DNA from: CAVVSQ01 sp963848825 | GTDB taxonomy: Bacteria; Planctomycetota; Planctomycetia; Gemmatales; Gemmataceae | Direction: 5' to 3' | Assembly: GCA_963848825.1 (NCBI GenBank) | Contig: CAWKFA010000002.1 | Coordinates: 496,001 to 560,000, forward strand | Length of the DNA: 64,000 nt | Part shown: in pieces, positions 10,206-20,287 of the stretch | Layout of the letters: every line of letters begins with the position of its first letter | Numbering within the stretch: position 1 is the first letter of the stretch | Position numbers and translations under genes: made by a program | The notes under the pieces: generated by a model | What the model was told of the DNA's origin: nothing | Database searches by the model: none | What the model saw: the letters and a program-made list of their open reading frames with translations, nothing else

Positions 10206-11066
10206 ATGACGAACCAGCTCGATCGCGAGGAATATATCGAGCAAGCCTACTTTTTTCGCATTCTGCGCGAGCGGATCGCGGAAAACCTGGCTATTCAGGA
10301 CGTGCTCGCGCGCATTCACGAAGAAATTCTCGCCACGACACGGCTACCCATGGCGGTGCAGTTCCTGGCGACTGAGATCAAACATACTGGACTCCTCTCC
10401 TCTGGTTTCAGCAGGCTCGCCCATTATTTTACGCCATTTCAAGCTTTCACCCTTCAGCAAACCGAAGACGAGAAGAAACGCTTCAGTATTGAAATCGGCC
10501 TACTCATTCTCGAACGGGAAGCGCTCTATCGCGCGGGCACCCCCACGTCGGCGGGACTGTTTGTCTACCAGTTCGAGGCGATTAGCCGCAACCGCCTGGG
10601 TTATGACGAGGGGATACTCTGCATGCAGGCAGACAGCTTTTACGATGCTGACTGGAAATTCTTCCTGGGCCTGGTCCACCACCACGTGGGCACCGTCGAT
10701 TTCGCCGACCTCGTGTATTTGCGGTCGCACCTTTATGTCCAGGACCAGCGCCGCCTGAACCCCGGCTACGAACCGCCGGCCTTACCCCTTTTCGAGGAAA
10801 AGGAAGGCAAGATCGCCAAGGCCAACCGTGGCCGTGATCCGCTCTATCTGTTTGCCGCCTTGCAGCGCCAGTTGAACTATCCCGAAGTTCCGCGACCGAA
10901 AGCGCGCGATGACCTGGCAACCAATGTCGAGGCCCTCAAGGTGAAGATCAAGGAGCTGGAAACACGTCTGAAGTTGGTGGAAGGAGAATTGCGGGGACAA
11001 ATTGATTTAAGTGAGTTCATGGCCAAGCCGGAGTTATTGAAGCCACGTGACGATGAACTTGACTGA
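10206..11066 (+). CDS. Conserved protein of unknown function with C-terminal coiled coil
   Basis: A 286-residue soluble protein with no signal peptide or membrane segment. I do not recognise a named domain. The first 200 residues are mixed alpha/beta with a central aromatic and His-rich stretch (FLGLVHHHVGTVDFADLVYLRSHLY). Residues about 235-270 form a heptad-rich Lys/Glu coiled coil (KVKIKELETRLKLVEGEL). It starts 13 bases after the FAD dehydrogenase, so the two are probably in one transcript. The frame is intact over its full length and codon use matches its neighbours, so it is a real gene. Confidence 0.7.
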   Translation: MTNQLDREEYIEQAYFFRILRERIAENLAIQDVLARIHEEILATTRLPMAVQFLATEIKHTGLLSSGFSRLAHYFTPFQAFTLQQTEDEKKRFSIEIGLLILEREALYRAGTPTSAGLFVYQFEAISRNRLGYDEGILCMQADSFYDADWKFFLGLVHHHVGTVDFADLVYLRSHLYVQDQRRLNPGYEPPALPLFEEKEGKIAKANRGRDPLYLFAALQRQLNYPEVPRPKARDDLATNVEALKVKIKELETRLKLVEGELRGQIDLSEFMAKPELLKPRDDELD

Positions 11067-11166
11067 AAACGCCATTTTCGCACGGATTTTTTCGTAGCGA
11101 GCGCCCTGTTTGCAAAGATTATGCTAGATTTGCATGCCTCGTGGCGATTGGCGCGGAGACTTGGCC

Positions 11167-11811
11167 ATGAAAACCCTCGGTTTGTGTGTCGGCATTGGTG
11201 TCCTGGCCTTTGTGCTAGCTGGCTACCAGGCGGGTATATTTCGAGATTTGCCGCATCCGGGCGAGACGGCTACCGGACCCGTCGCAGCCAAAAAGACCGA
11301 ACCGACGCCTGCCAAGGCGAGGTTTCCCAGGGACCTGGCACCCGCGGCGCGCGCCGAGGCCGTCCCGCAAGCAGCCGCATACGATCCCGACGCTACTTTT
11401 CATCGCTTCGCCATCCTTAAAACCAACGGCGCTCTTTATGAGGAATGGCAGGAGAAGCTCAAGGATGAATGGCAGACGGACTCGGTCGAAAATACATCCC
11501 TGGTGATCGTGGTCGCTCCGGTCAAGAAAACCTTCGTCGAAATCATCCACTATCCGGGTGGCGCGCCGCCGATCTCACGCTATAAATATGAAGTCGAAGC
11601 GTCGATCATTGAAGCCGAGACCGGCAAGGTCCTGGCCAATCGGCTCTTCATCAACATGCCCCGCGACATCGTGCGCATCGAGACGTGGGCGACGACGGCC
11701 CTTGGCTCGCCGGTTGAATTTCGCACCGTCTTCAACTGGGCAGCCTCCAGCGCGCGCGCCGGTTTCCCCGCTGTCGATAATCCCACGCCGATCGTTACCG
11801 TCGTCAATTAA
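11167..11811 (+). CDS. Exported or membrane-anchored protein of unknown function
   Basis: A 214-residue protein with an N-terminal hydrophobic segment (residues 4-20, LGLCVGIGVLAFVLAGY) acting as a signal peptide or anchor. A short Pro/Ala/Lys linker follows, then a domain of about 150 residues with no family I recognise. The frame is open upstream to 11134, but ATG 11167 places the hydrophobic segment at the very N-terminus. It sits 100 bases after the coiled-coil gene, and a GGGGTC/GACCCC palindrome lies just after its stop. Confidence 0.6.
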   Translation: MKTLGLCVGIGVLAFVLAGYQAGIFRDLPHPGETATGPVAAKKTEPTPAKARFPRDLAPAARAEAVPQAAAYDPDATFHRFAILKTNGALYEEWQEKLKDEWQTDSVENTSLVIVVAPVKKTFVEIIHYPGGAPPISRYKYEVEASIIEAETGKVLANRLFINMPRDIVRIETWATTALGSPVEFRTVFNWAASSARAGFPAVDNPTPIVTVVN

Positions 11812-11825
11812 AGCGTTCGAAAAAA

Positions 11826-11842
11826 AAGGGGTCAGACCCCTT
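11826..11842. repeat. Palindrome AAGGGGTC-A-GACCCCTT
   Basis: A perfect 8-bp inverted repeat with a one-base centre, preceded by an A-run, directly after the stop at 11811. The same GGGGTCAG core recurs in the longer hairpin at 34580-34631. It could be a REP-type element or a transcript-end hairpin. Confidence 0.6.
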
Positions 11843-12085
11843 GAAGGCCCGCCTTTCCCGCATCTCCTTCGCAGCGCTCACCGCCGCCGACTTGAACCTG
11901 GGCAACTTGGATCAAGTTTGGGAAACTTTTCTGCCGAAATAAACTCTGTCGATAAACGTTGGACGGGCAAGCGAGGCAAGCTGACCGGCCGCGAATCACC
12001 AAAACGACAGCGACCTATCGATCCCATGCCATGTCAGTGGTTTTCATCGGGACTCATGTTTTCGTTGAGCAAAGGAGTTGAGCGG

Positions 12086-12517
12086 ATGCACAAGACCAGC
12101 ACCGTCCTACTGGCGGCCATGATAATTTCTTCCCTGGGTTTATGGGGATGTACCAACCAGAAAACAGGCGCAACCAACAATAAAATTCGGGAACTCGAAA
12201 ACCGCTATTCCAAGCTGGAGGAGGATTATCGCGTCATTGTCGCTGTCAACGAGACAAATCGGCGAAAAATCGCTCAACTCGAAACGCTGCGAACGGAATT
12301 GGCCCAAAAGGTCGAAGAACTGGAGATTGTGGTCAGAGAGCGTGACGAGCTGAAAACGCAACTGGCCACGCGTACCGAAGAACGTGACGGCCTTCAGTCA
12401 CAACTCTTGCAATTTAGCCGTGACCTGCAAAGTCTGGCCGGCCGTGCCCAGGCGGCTGCCGCACGCTCCTTTGGCGGTACCCTGGGCGCACAACCAGTCT
12501 CCCGCAAAGTGCCTTGA
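12086..12517 (+). CDS. Small coiled-coil lipoprotein
   Basis: A 143-residue lipoprotein. The signal peptide ends in the lipobox LWGC with lipidated Cys22. Residues about 30-120 are an almost uninterrupted coiled coil (heptads rich in Glu, Leu, Lys and Arg), followed by a short Ala/Gly tail. The ATG at 12086 has AAAGGAG eight bases upstream. The reading frame is open far upstream, but that part looks non-coding. It is probably anchored in a membrane as a structural or scaffolding protein; no enzymatic domain is visible. A strong terminator follows. Confidence 0.75.
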   Translation: MHKTSTVLLAAMIISSLGLWGCTNQKTGATNNKIRELENRYSKLEEDYRVIVAVNETNRRKIAQLETLRTELAQKVEELEIVVRERDELKTQLATRTEERDGLQSQLLQFSRDLQSLAGRAQAAAARSFGGTLGAQPVSRKVP

Positions 12518-12550
12518 TCCATCGGCCCCTTGGCAACACCGATGCGACAA

Positions 12551-12586
12551 AGGCCCGTGGGGAGGAACCCCGCGGGCCTTTTTTTC
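12551..12586 (+). terminator. Rho-independent terminator
   Basis: GC-rich hairpin with arms AGGCCCGTGGGG and CCCCGCGGGCCT (one mismatch), a five-base loop and a run of seven T. It ends the transcript of the coiled-coil lipoprotein. Confidence 0.9.
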
Positions 12587-12624
12587 AATCATAAAGCATG
12601 CTGGCTTACGTTCGTTCCCAACAA

Positions 12625-13863
12625 CTAATCACGTAGAATCTCGATGGTCGCGCGTCCCCGGAGCTCGCGCATGATGTGTTTGTATTCGTGCTCAGCCACC
12701 TGATTTTTGATTTTGAGTTCAATGAGCTTTTGCGTTTTCTCGTTGAGCGGCGTCAGGCCGGCAAACTCTCTTTTCGTCACCCGCACGATGTGAACGCCGC
12801 TCGACAGCGGGATCACGGGACCAATTTCACCCTCCTTGAGCCGGAAGAGTGTTTCTTCCAAATCGGGCGGACGAATCTCGCCCTTACGGCTACCAAGGCC
12901 CGCGCCATTGCGGAATTTGCTGTCCCCTTCGTCCAGCTTGATCAGTTTTTCAAAGTCCTCGCTGGTGCGGCACTGGGCAATCAAGTCCTCGGCGTAGCGC
13001 CGGACCTGTTCGATCGTCGGATACTTGGGGCCGAGGCCGATAAAAACATCTTGCCACTGCACCGTGTCGACGCGTTGAAATTCATTTAAATGCTTGTCGT
13101 AATAATCCTGGATCGCGCTCGGACTGGCCTGCTGGTTCGCGGTCCCCTGAATGCGGCTGCGTACGTATTCGTTGGAGATCAGGCTTCGCTCCGTGGCGCG
13201 GCGAATAATAAACTCGACCTCCTTGATCTCCGCCTCCGTGGCCCGGCCGCTGTCGCGAATCGCTTTCATTTTCTTTTCGTATTCCCCCTCGGCATACTTT
13301 TTCAGCTTTTCGATGGCTTTTTTATTGACCTGTTCCAGCTTGTGGAGCGCGTCCTGAGAGGCGACTTCCTGTTCGATAATGCCATCCAGCGTTTGGTTAT
13401 ATACCTCGGTCATGCGTTCAGAACGACGCGGCTCGGGCATGCTCGCCAGCTCGCGCATGGCCCCGGGCGGAAGTTGTTGCATGACTTCTTCGTCGAAGAT
13501 CGGCTTGCCATTAACGAGCGCGCGCACACTGACCCGCAAAATCTTTTGATTCAGGCGCACCTGCTCGATGGCGCTGCCACCCGGCAAGGGAGGCGGCAGC
13601 GGCGGGGGTGTTTAGGGCGCGATCAAAGGCGCCACCAGCGGAGCCCGAAACTTCGGATCGGGTGGCTCAGGGGACTGGGAACGGGCCAGCGGGGCAACGG
13701 TCTCGGCCGTCAGGTCAGCCGTCAACGATTCAGAAAACGGTATCTGGTTGACGCCGCCGGTGAAACAGCCGGTGAGCCAGAACGCTGAAGTTATGCCCAA
13801 CACCGTGGCCGCGATTGATCTTCCCTGGCGCATACCGCCTCCGAGGCGTTTGAAGACTGACAA
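12625..13863 (-). CDS. PpiC/PrsA-type peptidyl-prolyl isomerase lipoprotein, in-frame stop in linker
   Basis: Two adjacent open stretches in the same frame read as one foldase. The first (13863-13615) has a signal peptide ending in the lipobox LTGC (Cys33) and a Pro-rich linker. A TAA codon (13614-13612) interrupts it, and eight codons later the frame continues as a SurA/PpiC-like protein: an N-terminal helical chaperone part, then a parvulin domain (VQWQDVFIGLG start, SSGVHIVRVTKRE end) and a C-terminal helix. The second part alone would need a TTG start at 13587 with no good ribosome site. The joined protein is about 412 residues, resembling PrsA-like extracytoplasmic foldases. The stop could be an error or a real truncation. 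It lies 17 bases downstream of mfd. Confidence 0.7.
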
Positions 13864-13880
13864 GAAAACGTGGCGGCGGA

Positions 13881-16800
13881 CTATACCCGGCGTTCCGGTA
13901 AACGCAAGAGATGTTTGAGGCCCTCGAACATCGCCAACGGCTCCATCTCCTCAGGGAGCAAGCGATAATAGGCACTGACGCCATCGACAATTCGTAGCCG
14001 CGGCCCCGCGCCTTGACCAGACGTTCCATCTTGCGTGGATTGCGATAGCCGATGACAAGGTCTAAAGGACCAACGGTGGCAACGTTCTCCACGTCCTTGC
14101 CGCTGTCCTGTTCCAATTCTCCCCTGGCTTTGCCCTCCAGGTGCAACGTGGCCAGTTGCCAGCGCGTCGCCAGGAGTCGCAGCTCCGCCAGGCGCAGCAG
14201 CCATTCGACCGCCTCCGGGATGGGACCAAAGCGGTCACGCAATTCCTGGCGGAAGTCTTCAAGCCGCTCCAGCCGGCGAATGCGCGCCAGGCGGCGATAA
14301 ACTTCAATCTTTTGTTTTTGGCCCGTCACATAATCACGCGGCAAAATTCCCGGCCAGGGCAGATCGATGGTCACTTCGAGGTGCGTCTTGACGGGCATGT
14401 TCTTCAGGCTGCGCACCGCATTTTCCAGAAGATGGCAATACAGCTCGTAGCCGACGGAAGCAATATGCCCGCTTTGCTGAATGCCGAGAATATTGCCGGC
14501 CCCCCGGATTTCCAGGTCGCGCATGGCAATCTTGAAGCCCGCCCCGAGCTCGGTGAACTCTTCAATCGCCTTGAGGCGACGGCCGGCATCCGGCGTGATG
14601 GCGCGATCGCTGTCGAGCACGAGGTAGGCATAGGCGCGATGTTTATAACGGCCAACCCGGCCGCGAAGTTGATGCAGATCGGCCAGGCCATAATTATCCG
14701 CTTGATTGATAAAAATGGTGTTGGCGTTGGGAATATCGAGGCCGCTTTCGATGATCGTGGTCGCCACCAAAATATCGACCTCGCGGCGGACGAACTTGGA
14801 CATGGCTTCTTCAAGCTCATGTTCGCCCATCTGGCCATGGCCGATGGCGATCCGTGCCTCGGGCACGATGCTTTGCAGCGTGGCGGCGATTTCGCGGATA
14901 TTGTGGACACGGTTGTGGACGAAATAAATTTGGCCCTCCCGGTTGAGCTCACGCAAAAGGGCATGGCGGATGAGCTGCCGGTCGAAGCGAACGATGCGCG
15001 TTTCGATGGCGAGGCGTCCCTGCGGCGGCGTCTCCAGGTTGCTGATGTCGCGGATGCCCAGCAGCGATAGATGCAGCGTCCGCGGGATCGGAGTGGCGGT
15101 CAGCGTCAAGCACGTCGACGGTTTGCCGCAACTTCTTGAGGCGTTCCTTGTGCTCCACACCGAAACGCTGCTCCTCGTCGATGATGGCCAGGCCGAGGTC
15201 CTTGAATTTGACATCCGCGCTCACCAGGCGGTGCGTGCCGATGATGACGTCGATGCCCCCGACACCCAGGCGTTCAAGAATTCGGCGCTGCTCGCCGGCA
15301 GAGCGGAAACGGCTAATGGCATCCACGACGAAGGGATATTCGGCCAGGCGCTGGCTGAACGTGCGAAAATGCTGCTCGGCCAGTACCGTGGTGGGTACCA
15401 GCACCGCCACCTGGCGGCCATTGTCGATCGTTTTGAAGGCGGCGCGCATCGCTAGCTCGGTCTTGCCATAGCCCACGTCACCGCAAATCAACCGATCCAT
15501 GGGCCGGCTGCGCTGCATATCCCGCTTGATTTCAGTCATCGACGTAAGCTGGTCCGGCGTTTCCTGGAAAGGAAAGGCTGCCTCGAACTCCCGTTGCCAT
15601 TCGCTGTCCGGCGGAAAGCTGACACCGGGTTGCGCCTCGCGCAGCGCCTGCAGCTCGACCATCTCGCTGGCAAGGTCGAGGACGGCCGCCTGAACCCGGT
15701 CCTTCTTCCGTTGCCAGCTGGTGCCGCCCAGCTTGGATAACTCAGGGTCCGAACGAGCGCCGCCGACATATTTCTGCACCAGGTCGATCTTGGAAGCCGG
15801 CACATAGACGCGTGTGCCGCCGCTAAATTCCAGAATGAGGTGTTCTTCGCGCTGCCCATGTTTCTCGAGCTCGTGCATGCCGCGATAACGCGCGATGCCA
15901 TGGCTGAGATGAACGACGAGATCGTTTTCTTGCAGTTCCAGAAAGCTGTCGATGGCCCGCGATTCGAGCTGGCGCCGCGGCAGCACCGCGGCCGTCGCTT
16001 CGCGGTGAAACAACTCATGGTCGCCAAGGACAACGATGCCCGCGACCTCGTCGGCGCCTGGCGCTTTCCTGCCCGAGGGGGACGATAGCAATCGGAAACC
16101 CGAATGCACGCTTCCCACGACAAGCCGCAACCGGTCCGCCTGTGCCAACTGTCCCGAAGCCAACACGTCGCCGAGACGTTTCTTTTCCGCTTCGTTGTGA
16201 CAGGCGACAAGCACCAGGTCTCCCGCGGCGGCGTTGTCGATTTCATCCTTGACCTTGGTCACATCGCCGCTAAAGCGCTCGACGGACAGGGCCCGCAGAT
16301 GGCAGGTTGTCTCCGCGCTGGCGGCCGGGAGCTTGGTGATGTGCACGCTGGGAAACTGTATTAAATGCTGAAAAACGTTGGGGACCATGAACAGGCCCGT
16401 GATGTCGGCCACGCGTTCAAGATAGTACTTGCCCTGCTCTTCCAGCTCCGCCGGCTCAACCATCATGGTCCATGAGCCTGCCGGCAAATAATCGGTCAGA
16501 TGGCCCCGTAACTCCAGACTGGCGGGGCTGCCATGCGACTGGGCCGTAATCTCGACGGCCTTGAGGTCCCCGAGGCTGCGTTGCGTATCGGGCGCGAACT
16601 GGCGGATCGACTCGATTTCATCGCCGAGAAACTCAAGCCGGTAAGGAGCCTCGGCATCGGGAGAATAAACATCGAGAATGCCGCCGCGCCGACTAAACTC
16701 GCCCGGAATTTCGACAGCCTCCATGCGCTGGAGGCCATTGAGAACGAGCCACTCCGTTAGTTCTTCGAGACCGATTTCCTGCCCGATGCGTAATTTTCTG

Positions 16801-17243
16801 CGCTGGCCGCTTAATTGCTCCCGATTGGGTACCGGCTGGAGAAGGGCTTGCATGGTCGTGAGCAAGAACCGCGGCGGGTGCTCCCCCTCGAGCTGGCGCA
16901 ACAGGCGCAACCGTTGGTTACCGGTTTCATCCAGCACGGTTTCCGCCGACGGCAAGGCATCCCAGGCCGGGAACACCAGGGGGCGCTGGGCCGTAAAGCT
17001 AAGAATATCTTCGGCCCAGGCATCCACGTCGCGCGGATGGGCCAGCGTGACAAGAAGGGTCTTTGGTGTCCGCAAACCAACCGTGGCCGCCACCAGCGCC
17101 GCCGAGGAATTCCAGGCGCCATCGATTGTCGCGGAGTGTCCTTTTTTTAGAGCTGCCAGAATAGGCGCGAAGTCGCCATCGGCCTCGATCCACTTGGGGA
17201 GGTCTTGAAGAGTGCTGGGCAGGGACTTACGAAGCTTCGGCAT
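13881..17243 (-). CDS. mfd: Transcription-repair coupling factor, two frame breaks
   Basis: Displaces RNA polymerase stalled at DNA lesions and recruits UvrA. Visible in order are the UvrB-like N-terminal region, the RNA-polymerase-interacting domain (DLVVHLSHGIARYRG), helicase motif I (GDVGYGKTE, about residue 585), the DEEQ box (DEEQRFGVEH, about 690), then helicase motifs in the second frame (LTATPIPRTL, QADNYGLADLHQLRGRVGR) and the C-terminal TRCF domain, whose tail (YYRLLPEEMEPLAMFEGLKHLL) lies in a third frame. Breaks lie near 15110 (an extra T in GTGCTTGACG on the coding strand) and near 14000. The joined length is about 1120 residues, normal for Mfd. An essentially single-copy repair gene with all motifs points to sequence errors. 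Confidence 0.92.
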
Positions 17244-17267
17244 TCCTTTAATGGTCCCGCCGCCCTT

Positions 17268-17304
17268 GGTGGGTCAGCGCGAGTACGCTCGAGCCCACCC
17301 TACG
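17268..17304. repeat. 37-bp palindromic repeat, copy 1
   Basis: Starts GGTGGGTCAGCG and ends CCCACCCTACG, with a smaller CGAG/CTCG stem in the middle. It matches a second copy at 19555-19591 in 35 of 37 bases. It lies between mfd and the methyltransferase gene, in a REP-like intergenic position. Confidence 0.75.
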
Positions 17305-17322
17305 ATGCCCGGACATACATTG

Positions 17323-17907
17323 CTAACTCTTCCGCTCTTTCTCCAGCGGTGTTTCCCAGAGATAGATCCGGTGCTCCCGGCCGCCGGCCGGCGTGAAGGT
17401 CACGTCCCGTTTGGGATGAACCCCCTCCATGTTGAAGTCGTGCGAAACGATTCGGCATCCAGGCTTGAGCTTGTCGAGTTGGGGAATGAGCTTCACATTG
17501 AGTTGAGGCAACAAATACAACGTGATGACGTCCGCCTTGCTGAGATCGAGCTCGAAAATGTCTTGCAGCTTGATGGTGACCAGTTCCTTGACATTGTTGC
17601 GGTCGACATTTTCCAGCGATTCCTTGACGCGCGCCGGGTTGATATCGAAACCCCAGGCCCGTGAGCCATATTTCTTGGCGGCAGTTACGGGGATGCGCCC
17701 GTCACCGCAGCCAAGGTCGTAAACAATCTCACCGGGCCGAACGTCCGCCATGTCGAGCATTTTGTCGACGACTTCTTGCGGCGTCGGCACGTAAATCACG
17801 TCTGGCTCACGAACCGGCTTATCCTGCGAATGGACACGGCCGGACATGGTCAATGGGGCAACTGCCAGCGTGCTCAGCACCAAACCGAAAAAGAGGCGAT
17901 ATTTCAT
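17323..17907 (-). CDS. Exported SAM-dependent methyltransferase
   Basis: A 194-residue class I methyltransferase preceded by a signal peptide (residues 1-28). Motif I is VYDLGCGDGRIP, the acidic residue after strand 2 is in GFDINPARV, and motif IV lies around ADVITLYLLPQLN. The fold resembles histone-lysine/small-molecule methyltransferases of the same class; the substrate is unknown, and an exported SAM enzyme is unusual. ATG 17907 has GGAGAAGAATC upstream and overlaps the permease stop as ATGA, so the two are translationally coupled. Transcription runs from the permease into this gene. Confidence 0.75.
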   Translation of the reverse strand: MKYRLFFGLVLSTLAVAPLTMSGRVHSQDKPVREPDVIYVPTPQEVVDKMLDMADVRPGEIVYDLGCGDGRIPVTAAKKYGSRAWGFDINPARVKESLENVDRNNVKELVTIKLQDIFELDLSKADVITLYLLPQLNVKLIPQLDKLKPGCRIVSHDFNMEGVHPKRDVTFTPAGGREHRIYLWETPLEKERKS

Positions 17908-19409
17908 GATTCTTCTCCATGTCGCCGCGGCGTGCCCAGGGCCTGTGAAATCCAGTAAAGCGGCAGGCCCAAGAGCAGCAAGGCGACCACGAAAAGCGTG
18001 CGCCAGCCGATATAGACGACGCTCTGATAAAGCATGTAAATGCACATATTGCAGAAGATGAACGGCACCAGCGGATAACAGGGGACGGAAAAGGGCCGCG
18101 CCAGATCCGGGTTTTTCTCTCTCAGGGCAAAGAGCGCGAATCCCGTCAGCAAAAAGAACAACCAAAACGCCGGTGCCGAGTGGGAAACAAGTGTGCCAAA
18201 GGCTTGTTCCGGCTGCCAGGCCTCCGCATAGTCAATCTTGACCACAAAATCCTCGTGGAAAAAGCGTGCCGCCGAGGACATGGCGTCGTTCAGTACGCCC
18301 AGAGATTGATTGATCGCGGCGTGTCCTTTCTCGGTTCCGAACAAAAACACCAAAGCCAGCGTGATCAAGGCCTGGAAGAGTAACGCCAGGATGGGTGCGC
18401 CGCGACCGGGGGCCCAGTGGCCGAGAAACCCAAAAAGCCGATGGTCCGTTCCCAGCGTGGCGCAGACGCGGGCGCCCGTGAAAATCAGTCCATTGATGGC
18501 ACCCAGAGCGGAAACCATGATGATGACCTGCATGGCCAGTCTGCCGCGTGCGCCCATGGCCTCGTCCAGCAGACGTGCCGGCAGGCTGCTCGGTTCGCGT
18601 ACCTTGTCGAAGCCCAGGCCCAGGATGAAGGCCAGATTGATAAGAAAATAAATCACCGTGATGATGCCGATGCCGTAAAGCAACGCCCGCGGCACGTTGC
18701 GGCGCGGATTCCGCACCTCGGCCGCGACGAACGCCGCATCGTTCCAGCCACCATAGGCGTAAAGGACCAAGATCAGCGCCAGACTTCCCCAGCCCCAGTC
18801 TTTCGTCTCCGCCGGTAGCGACCAGTCCGTGGCATCGGTTTTCATGACCCAAAAGCCCGAAACGATAATTGCGATGAGCCCGACAATTTTGGCCAGCGTC
18901 AAGATATTTTGCGCTATTTTGCCCAAAAGCACGCCGCATACATTGAACAGGGTGATCACCAGGACCGCTATCGAGGCGTAGTAAAAATCCGAACTCAAAT
19001 CCAGTTTGAGGTAGTCCGGAAGCGGTTCGACGGCAGTAGCCTGTTTGGCGAAAACAACGGCCATGACGCCGATGCTGGCGGGCAAAATCACACTCAACTG
19101 CGCCCAGCCGAATAAAAAGCCTGTGCACCGACCAAATGCCTGAGTCAGGTAATAGTAATCGCCACCGGCGCGCGGATAGGTCGATCCCAGCTCGGCATAG
19201 CACAGGCCGCCCAGCAGGGCCAAAAAGCCGCAAAACACCCACACGGCCAGGCCCATCCACGGATTGGGCGTGTTGGCGAAAATGAGCCATGGCACCTCAA
19301 AAATCGTCGTGCCGATGACGATCCCGACCATGATGCAAACCGTGTCCCAGACACCCAGCTTGCCGCGCTCCGTCTCGCCACTCGGCAGTGCAGGTTCCAT
19401 CACTTTCAT
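17904..19409 (-). CDS. APC-family amino acid permease
   Basis: A 501-residue transporter with about 12 transmembrane segments, of the APC superfamily (LAT/SteT-like). The first helix has the family signature GIVIGTTIFEVPW, and the second region carries the conserved CYAELGSTYPRAGGDYYYL. It imports or exchanges an amino acid; the substrate cannot be assigned. Start ATG 19409 has GAGG six bases upstream; the frame continues to 19490 without a better start. The stop overlaps the start of the exported methyltransferase (ATGA). Confidence 0.9.
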   Translation of the reverse strand: MKVMEPALPSGETERGKLGVWDTVCIMVGIVIGTTIFEVPWLIFANTPNPWMGLAVWVFCGFLALLGGLCYAELGSTYPRAGGDYYYLTQAFGRCTGFLFGWAQLSVILPASIGVMAVVFAKQATAVEPLPDYLKLDLSSDFYYASIAVLVITLFNVCGVLLGKIAQNILTLAKIVGLIAIIVSGFWVMKTDATDWSLPAETKDWGWGSLALILVLYAYGGWNDAAFVAAEVRNPRRNVPRALLYGIGIITVIYFLINLAFILGLGFDKVREPSSLPARLLDEAMGARGRLAMQVIIMVSALGAINGLIFTGARVCATLGTDHRLFGFLGHWAPGRGAPILALLFQALITLALVFLFGTEKGHAAINQSLGVLNDAMSSAARFFHEDFVVKIDYAEAWQPEQAFGTLVSHSAPAFWLFFLLTGFALFALREKNPDLARPFSVPCYPLVPFIFCNMCIYMLYQSVVYIGWRTLFVVALLLLGLPLYWISQALGTPRRHGEES

Positions 19410-19554
19410 AAACGTCCTCAACCTGAAGGATGGGTTGTATCTTTGCTTAAAGGTACGTTGTAAGGGAGTTGCGGAATCATTGCCAATCAATTTGCGCCGA
19501 CGGCGCGAGGTTTTCGCGTTTACGGAGCTTGATCCGACGAAGCACGCTATAAGT

Positions 19555-19591
19555 GGTGGGTCAGCGCGAGTACGCTCGACGCCACCCTACG
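19555..19591. repeat. 37-bp palindromic repeat, copy 2
   Basis: Second copy of the repeat at 17268-17304, with two mismatches (AGC versus ACG near the end). It reaches into the end of the uracil-DNA glycosylase gene: the TAG stop (19589-19587, coding strand) is part of the repeat's CCCTACG end. Confidence 0.75.
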
Positions 19592-20282
19592 GGCCCTTCA
19601 TTTGCAAACGTCTTCTCGCTTCCTCGAATACGGCGTCAAGCATCGTTGCTGTCAGCCGGCCCGTAAAAGTATTTTGCTGGCTTGGGTGATAGCAGCCCAA
19701 AATGAGGTAGCGCCCGCAGGTCAGCACGGCGCCGTGACCAAACCGCGTGCGTAAATCATCACTTGCCATTGCCTGCGCCCGCAGCGTCCGGAGGACTCCG
19801 GCCCAGGCGAAGCCGCCCAGGCACACGACGATACGCGCGTTCGGAAGCAGCTTCAATTCCTCAGCCAGATACCCCAGGCAATTATCGCGCTCTTCCGTGG
19901 TCGGTTTGTTCGCCGGCGGGGCGCAGCGAACGCAGGCAGTGATATAGCAGTCTGCGAGCCGCAACCCATCCTCACGATGCACCGACGTAGGTTGATTGGC
20001 AAAGCCGGCGCGGTGCAGCGCCGCGAACAACCAATCCCCCGAACGATCCCCCGTAAAAACCCGGCCAGTTCGATTGCCGCCATGCGCCGCGGGAGCCAGG
20101 CCACATATCACCAGGCGTGCGTCCGGGTCGCCGAAGCCGGGAATCGGCTTGCCCCAGTAGTCCTCATCGATAAACGCGGCCCGTTTTTCCCGCGCCACCA
20201 GCTCGCGCCAGGCCACCAGCCTTGGACAGCGCGTGCAGCCAATGATGGTTTGTTGCAAGACCGCCATGGAGCTTTTTGCCAT
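19587..20282 (-). CDS. Uracil-DNA glycosylase, family 5 (UdgB-like)
   Basis: A 231-residue Fe-S uracil-DNA glycosylase that removes uracil and other deaminated bases. The N-terminal Cys pair (C16, C19 in GCTRCPRL) and further Cys in ACVRCAPP would ligate the 4Fe-4S cluster. Motif 1 (GLAPAAHGGNRTGRVFTGDRSGDWL) is typical of family 5, lacking the catalytic Asp/Asn of family 1, and motif 2 is GCYHPSQQNTFTG. It ends within a palindromic repeat that supplies its stop codon, and starts five bases after folD, so it is in one transcript with folD. Confidence 0.9.
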   Translation of the reverse strand: MAKSSMAVLQQTIIGCTRCPRLVAWRELVAREKRAAFIDEDYWGKPIPGFGDPDARLVICGLAPAAHGGNRTGRVFTGDRSGDWLFAALHRAGFANQPTSVHREDGLRLADCYITACVRCAPPANKPTTEERDNCLGYLAEELKLLPNARIVVCLGGFAWAGVLRTLRAQAMASDDLRTRFGHGAVLTCGRYLILGCYHPSQQNTFTGRLTATMLDAVFEEARRRLQMKGP

Positions 20283-20287
20283 AACAC

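Noticed and set aside
14141..15070. 309-codon open frame on + opposite mfd
   Set aside because: Antisense to helicase motifs of Mfd; no motif of its own.
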